DNA of 32,419 nt, from positions 1-32,419 of the forward strand of contig SKPS01000153.1 in NCBI GenBank assembly GCA_007119395.1, in the 5' to 3' direction. How positions within the stretch are numbered: position 1 is the first letter of the stretch; each line of letters opens with the position of its first letter. The stretch comes from Lentimicrobiaceae bacterium. Lineage in GTDB: Bacteria > Bacteroidota > Bacteroidia > Bacteroidales > SKPS01. The notes beneath the pieces are model-generated. The model was not told the DNA's origin. It did no database searches and was given only the letters and a program-made list of their open reading frames with translations. The position numbers and the translations under genes were made by a program. Below, piece by piece: positions 27,979 to 32,419 of the stretch.

Positions 27979-29769
27979 TTAAAAACTGATTTCCCAAACT
28001 ACCTCTTCCTCCCAGTTGGCTCGCAAAGAGACGGCACTGGGGATCACCTTCACTTTTTCGGGTTGTATTCTTTTCCAATAGTCACCGGTATCCCACCTGC
28101 CATTGCCATTGCTGTCGAGAATCGCTTTCAGGTAGTACTGTCCGGCAGGCAGGTATGGGAAAGTGATGGCCCCATCCTCAGAGAGGTTGCCACGGGTTAT
28201 CTCATTCATTCTTTCATCTGTGAGCAGCACAATCACTGAGGTTGCCTGCTCACCTTCCAATCCTGAAATCAACGTAAGGGTTCCAAAGTCTTCGCTGCGT
28301 GCCGGTGTAAAATGATAGCGGATGGTATCGTTGTTTGTGCCATCCCAGCCTGTAATCATTCCGGCGGGAATCATCAGGGTATACTCTGTGCCCTGTTCCA
28401 GGGTATTGGTAATTGCGAAGCGTATGGGTACCAGGGAGTCGATCACCTGAAGCTGCAGCGGGATAGTGTCTTCAGAAGTGGAGAGTGTGCTGCTGGTCAG
28501 GTCTATATGGCTCAATGGTGACGAGAAGGTAATGATGGGGTCACGTGCTGGCCTCAAAGAGCCACCGCGAGGCACATTCATCGACAGGGTGGTGGTGGGT
28601 TCCCGTAACCTGGTTCGGCCGGTACCGGTGGGCTGCCGAAGAGCAGTCCGCAGCGTGTCTGCGAAATAGGGTGTGTCAACAATAGCAAGCGGCAATGCTT
28701 CAAAGGTGTGTTGCTGTAACCATACCCACAAGGTGTCACGACCGGGCGTTAATTGCCATAGCATGATGGAGTCGAGACCCGGCTCAGGAGAAAAGATGTC
28801 AGGTTGCTGAACCGGATAACGGAATGCTACATACGCTTTGTTCCTGCCGTCTGATCGCGATGTAACCACTCTTTGGACACTGTCCTCTCCAACGAACATA
28901 CGCAATACAAAAGGTTCAGAATGTGTGGTGACTGTGTCTGTTCCATTTTCTGTGAGCGTATCCAATGTTGATTCATCGGTGGTGATAACAGCCGAGAGTG
29001 TATCGGAGAGCCCGGCGTTGCTCAAGGTGTCAGGATCGTCCGGTGGAGGCGACGGCATCCGCCATGGTCTCACAGGCTCGCTGTGAAAGGCCACCCCTTC
29101 GGTGAGGAGGTCGTAACGCATGTTGTTGTTCAGGTCAGCCAAGGCAAACAAATGATACAGCGTGTCAGCAATGTGTTGAAATTCAAAATGGCCGTTTTGG
29201 TCAGGGCGCGTAACATACCGCGGCTTCTCCAGGGCCACGGCTGAATCGCTCATGGGGAGCTTGTAGAGCATCACCAGGATGTTCTCTTCAACCTCCTGAT
29301 CCCACGCATTGAACACCCTCCCTTTAATGGTGTGCTGATCGATCTGCGGACCGGTTGAAAAGTAATAGGTATATGGTGGCAGCGGGTTCCCTTCGGTGAT
29401 GTCTTTGATGGCATCACCAAAGAAAAAGGCATAGGTTGCATTGGAGATTAAAGTGTCATGGAACCTGATGGTAAGATTTCTGCCACGAAGTCTTATCTCT
29501 ACCGGATTAGCAAGAGGTGGTGAAACGAGGAGCTGTTGCTGCAGGTTTCCGGTTTGAATGAACTCACTAAAGCGCAATGTAAAGCTGTTCTCTGTGAAAT
29601 CGACACCACCGGAGGGGGGTGTCTCCAGGATCACTTCCGGCGGAGTGGTATCACGCGGGCCACCCGTGGGAGATACAATGTTAGCACAACCGGCAGTCAA
29701 CAATGCAAGCAGATAGATGATCCCCCTTTTCGGCACGGCCGAAGTGATCTTGTGTCGCAGGTTCTGCAT
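27979..29769 (-). CDS. Ig-like-domain (SbsA-Ig/Big-type) lipoprotein
   Basis: Lipobox LLTAGCAN followed by IVSPTGGPRDTTPPEVILETPPSGGVDFTENSFTLRFSEFI. Start taken at MQNLRHK. Confidence 0.78.
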   Translation of the reverse strand: MQNLRHKITSAVPKRGIIYLLALLTAGCANIVSPTGGPRDTTPPEVILETPPSGGVDFTENSFTLRFSEFIQTGNLQQQLLVSPPLANPVEIRLRGRNLTIRFHDTLISNATYAFFFGDAIKDITEGNPLPPYTYYFSTGPQIDQHTIKGRVFNAWDQEVEENILVMLYKLPMSDSAVALEKPRYVTRPDQNGHFEFQHIADTLYHLFALADLNNNMRYDLLTEGVAFHSEPVRPWRMPSPPPDDPDTLSNAGLSDTLSAVITTDESTLDTLTENGTDTVTTHSEPFVLRMFVGEDSVQRVVTSRSDGRNKAYVAFRYPVQQPDIFSPEPGLDSIMLWQLTPGRDTLWVWLQQHTFEALPLAIVDTPYFADTLRTALRQPTGTGRTRLREPTTTLSMNVPRGGSLRPARDPIITFSSPLSHIDLTSSTLSTSEDTIPLQLQVIDSLVPIRFAITNTLEQGTEYTLMIPAGMITGWDGTNNDTIRYHFTPARSEDFGTLTLISGLEGEQATSVIVLLTDERMNEITRGNLSEDGAITFPYLPAGQYYLKAILDSNGNGRWDTGDYWKRIQPEKVKVIPSAVSLRANWEEEVVWEISF

Positions 29770-29783
29770 TATACAAAGTTCTT

Positions 29784-31010
29784 TCATAGTTTGAATTCTA
29801 CTACATCAGGTGACAACCGTCGTACCGGCAGCCAGGCAGCCAGCAAACCAATGGTCATCACCGAGAAAAATATCAGCACAAAATCAGCCCAATGAATCTT
29901 TACGGGATAAGTATCGAAAACCAGGGTATCCGCTACCCCAATGCCAATGAGACCAAACTGTTGCTGTATCCAGGCCAGCAACCCTCCGATAAAAAGGCCC
30001 GTGACAACACCCACGAAAGAGATCTGTAGCCCCTCGAGTAAAAAGATTCTGCGGATGATGCGGTTGCTGGCTCCCATTGCCTGCAAAATGGCGATGTCTT
30101 TCTTTTTCTCCAGAATCAGCATTGTAAGAGACCCGACAACGTTGAAGATGGCCAGTAACAGAATAAAAGAGAGGATGGCAAAGATCGCCCATTTCTCTGA
30201 TCGTATGATTCTGTATAAAAGCTCCTGTTGCTCAAACCGGTCTTGAATCACATATTTCTCTCCCATCAATTGCTGCAACTGCTCTTTGATTCGACGTGTT
30301 GATGCGTTGGGCTTCAGGCCGAGTTCCAGTGAAGTGATTTCGTTGTCGTATGCCATCAGGTCACGCATAAGGTCTATGGGTACCAAAACATACCGGTTGT
30401 CGATCTCTTGTTGCACGGAAAACACCCCTGATGGCCACATCTCTCTGGTGGTGAAAGCCGAAAGTCTGTCGCCGGGTGAAGCAAACCGGTTGGCCATGTA
30501 CACCTCTACGGGGTGTTCAGCCACATCGATGATGGCACCCAGCCTGAAAGCAACACCCGATCCAAAGACTGCACGCGGCATCCTTCCGGGTGCCACCACA
30601 AAGTTGCCCGCATAGACCATGGTGTCCAACCCTGTCATCTCATCGTAATAACCGCTAACACCTTTTAGTGTTGCCAAATGCTGCTTTTCACGGAAACGCA
30701 ATAAAGCGTTCTCTTCGATCACCTCATGGTAATGAACAATCCCTTCCACACCTCTGATCTCCTGAGCCATATATTCGTCGATCTCAAAGGTCTTCCCTTC
30801 AGCAGCCGTAACCCTGATGTCAGGGTGAAAAGCATTGAACAGAGAAAGCACCACCCCTTCAAATCCATTAAAAACAGACAATACCAAAATAAACGCCATG
30901 CTGCCACCCATCACCCCAATGGCCGAAATCGCAGAAATCAGGTTGATGGCATTGTGCTTCTTTTTTGAAAGGAGGTAACGCCTGGCTATATATAATGGAA
31001 AGAGATTCAT
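29784..31010 (-). CDS. LolC/LolE-type (FtsX/MacB-like) ABC transporter permease
   Basis: MNLFPLYIARRYLLSKKKHNAINLISAISAIGVMGGSMAFILVLSVFNGFEG; C-terminal AIFNVVGSLTMLILEKKKDIAILQAMGAS. Confidence 0.9.
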   Translation of the reverse strand: MNLFPLYIARRYLLSKKKHNAINLISAISAIGVMGGSMAFILVLSVFNGFEGVVLSLFNAFHPDIRVTAAEGKTFEIDEYMAQEIRGVEGIVHYHEVIEENALLRFREKQHLATLKGVSGYYDEMTGLDTMVYAGNFVVAPGRMPRAVFGSGVAFRLGAIIDVAEHPVEVYMANRFASPGDRLSAFTTREMWPSGVFSVQQEIDNRYVLVPIDLMRDLMAYDNEITSLELGLKPNASTRRIKEQLQQLMGEKYVIQDRFEQQELLYRIIRSEKWAIFAILSFILLLAIFNVVGSLTMLILEKKKDIAILQAMGASNRIIRRIFLLEGLQISFVGVVTGLFIGGLLAWIQQQFGLIGIGVADTLVFDTYPVKIHWADFVLIFFSVMTIGLLAAWLPVRRLSPDVVEFKL

Positions 31011-31348
31011 TCCTGCAATAACCGGTCAATGTTGTCGATATAGTCCAATGAATCATCTTCATAAAACTCTAACGCAGGAATCACCCTTAACTGATGTCGC
31101 ATGGCACGCCCCAGTTGAAACCGGATTTCACCCCCCTTTTCACGGATCTTCTCCACCAATAACGATTTGTCAGTTGTGCCAAATATACTCAGGTACACTC
31201 TGGCTATCTGCAAATCTTTCGTAATGCGTACTCCGGTTACCGTAACCAAAGCACCACTCCCCCAGATACCCTGACCCTCGCGCTGAAACAGCTCTCCCAT
31301 CTCCTTCTGTATCTGCTTTGAAACACGTTGTTGTCTGACAGAATCCAT
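31007..31348 (-). CDS. rbfA: Ribosome-binding factor A
   Basis: MDSVRQQRVSKQIQKEMGELFQREG...VTVTGVRITKDLQIARVYLSIFG...LRVIPALEFYEDDSLDYIDNIDRLL. Confidence 0.93.
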   Translation of the reverse strand: MDSVRQQRVSKQIQKEMGELFQREGQGIWGSGALVTVTGVRITKDLQIARVYLSIFGTTDKSLLVEKIREKGGEIRFQLGRAMRHQLRVIPALEFYEDDSLDYIDNIDRLLQE

Positions 31349-31374
31349 CGTTGTGCATTTATCGGTTGTGATGT

Positions 31375-31407
31375 GGCAAAGATAACGTTTCATCCGTTAC
31401 CTTTGCC
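31375..31407. promoter_or_regulatory. Divergent rbfA / YhbP-like promoter region with inverted repeat
   Basis: Minus-strand TATCTTTG (31384-31377) and plus-strand TACCTTTG (31398-31405), inside GGCAAAGATAACG...CGTTACCTTTGCC. Confidence 0.4.
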
Positions 31408-31509
31408 GAACTGTTTTATAAATGTGTTTGTTATACATTCACACCGTTATTAACATCCAGCGGTTTTTATTCACAGTGTATATTGTATCTATAACAAAAA
31501 CAAATTGTT

Positions 31510-31989
31510 ATGCCAAGGCATATCCAATGCAATACCCCAACACCTGACCCGCGTATGGTCACCTTTGTTCGTGAGCACCATGTGATGACCCTCGCTACCA
31601 CCGATGCATCGATGACCCCATGGTGCGCATCGTGCTTTTATGTGTATATGCCCAAAACAAACCAATTCGTCTTTACCACAGATGAAGAGACACGCCATGG
31701 CCGACAGATGATCGACAATCCGGTAGTAGGTGCATGTATCGCTTTGGAAACCAATATTACAGGCAAAATTCGGGGGGTCCAAATCACCGGTGTGGTAAAA
31801 AAAGCCACAGGCAAAGAACACTTCAGGGCCTCTTTGGCTTTCCTTAGAAAATTTCCGATCGCAGCCCTGAAAAAAACCACCCTGTGGATCCTCGAACCAC
31901 ACCATATTAAAATGACCGATAACCGGCTTGGTTTCGGAGTAAAACTGCTGTGGGACCAACCTGTATCATCGGACAGTAGCACAACATAG
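31510..31989 (+). CDS. YhbP-like / pyridoxamine 5'-phosphate oxidase-fold protein
   Basis: FVREHHVMTLATTDASMTPWCASCFYVYMPKTNQFVFTTDEETRHGRQMIDNPVVGACIALE...IRGVQITGVV. Confidence 0.8.
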   Translation: MPRHIQCNTPTPDPRMVTFVREHHVMTLATTDASMTPWCASCFYVYMPKTNQFVFTTDEETRHGRQMIDNPVVGACIALETNITGKIRGVQITGVVKKATGKEHFRASLAFLRKFPIAALKKTTLWILEPHHIKMTDNRLGFGVKLLWDQPVSSDSSTT

Positions 31990-32147
31990 CCGATACCAGA
32001 CAGATGGAGCATGTGTTTATAATATTGATTTAGAACAAATTAACATAATCAAGGGGTCGTTACGGATTTATTACGGTTTTTTGTGCTCTTATGCAGTGTG
32101 TTAAGTCGTCACGTTGAAAACTCCATCGGATTGTTAAAAAAAAAGTG

Positions 32148-32177
32148 TTGCCCACAGCGAGTTGTCGGGTTATCTTC
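32148..32177 (+). promoter_or_regulatory. Candidate promoter for the truncated right-edge gene
   Basis: TTG (32148-32150), 19 nt, then TATCTTCG (32170-32177), close to TAnnTTTG. Confidence 0.4.
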
Positions 32178-32273
32178 GTTAGCGAAAAACTGCCTGGGAT
32201 TTATTTTTACAGTGTGTTAAAAACCAAGCTATTAAAGAAAACGTTACGATAATTTTTTTTGAAAGGAAGAGGG

Positions 32274-32419
32274 ATGGAAGTTAAATCAATGACTGACGTG
32301 AACAAGGCGTCTGAGGCTACTAACAAAGAGAAAGAGTTGTACGACGTGCTGAAAGACCGGGTGAGGCCGTCGTCGTCAGAAAAGGAGGTACACATGGAGG
32401 AGAGCTCCGACAGGAACCA
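32274..32419 (+). CDS. N-terminus of an unidentified protein, truncated by the window edge
   Basis: ATG preceded by the purine-rich GAAAGGAAGAGGG; open to the edge: MEVKSMTDVNKASEATNKEKELYDVLKDRVRPSSSEKEVHMEESSDRN. Confidence 0.6.
   Translation, partial: MEVKSMTDVNKASEATNKEKELYDVLKDRVRPSSSEKEVHMEESSDRN

Noticed and set aside
31489-31959. 156-aa minus-strand ORF opposite the YhbP-like gene (and 31638..32012)
   Set aside because: Cys/His-rich antisense composition with no recognisable family; the + strand frame has clear motifs.
32093-32220. Direct repeat CAGTGTGTTAA seen twice in the right-hand intergenic region
   Set aside because: Only two short copies, irregularly placed; not enough for a CRISPR, iteron or operator claim.
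1-32419. Search for tRNA, rRNA, tmRNA, RNase P RNA, CRISPR arrays and IS elements
   Set aside because: No cloverleaf-like segments, regular spaced repeats, transposase motifs or conserved RNA signatures noticed by eye. tRNAscan, Infernal and ISfinder would be needed to exclude them formally.

Overview
The window looks like a Bacteroidales-type chromosome segment. The evidence is protein family content and TAnnTTTG-type -7 promoter boxes. It is densely packed, mostly minus-strand, with no rRNA, tRNA, CRISPR array or transposase that I can see. Left to right it encodes: a glycosyltransferase-9 C-terminus; an MBL-fold hydrolase; a flavin reductase-rubredoxin fusion; ackA and pta; a DUF2807/beta-barrel protein; an OadA/5S-type carboxyltransferase; a NhaC antiporter with an unusual N-terminus; dxs; murI; a ChaN-like lipoprotein; an O-antigen ligase-family protein; an S41 protease; yidD, rnpA, hemD and a DUF4271 protein; a YebC-family protein; a methylmalonyl-CoA decarboxylase/transcarboxylase operon (mce, mmdA, oadG, biotin carrier, oadB with an extra N-terminal domain); a KdsC-like HAD phosphatase, a transaldolase-CBS fusion and a divergent KdsA-like synthase; an Ig-like lipoprotein; a LolC/E-type permease; rbfA; a YhbP-like protein; and a truncated ORF at the right edge. 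The strongest candidate for something undescribed is the overlapping trio at 25355-27964. It resembles a Kdo (3-deoxy-octulosonate) pathway, but the SIS isomerase domain expected in front of KdsD-type CBS domains is replaced by an FSA/transaldolase-like aldolase. The KdsA and KdsC homologues on either side are altered at signature motifs. This suggests an aldolase-based supply of arabinose-5-phosphate, or a different ulosonic acid. All functional claims are from reading the sequence; no searches were run.
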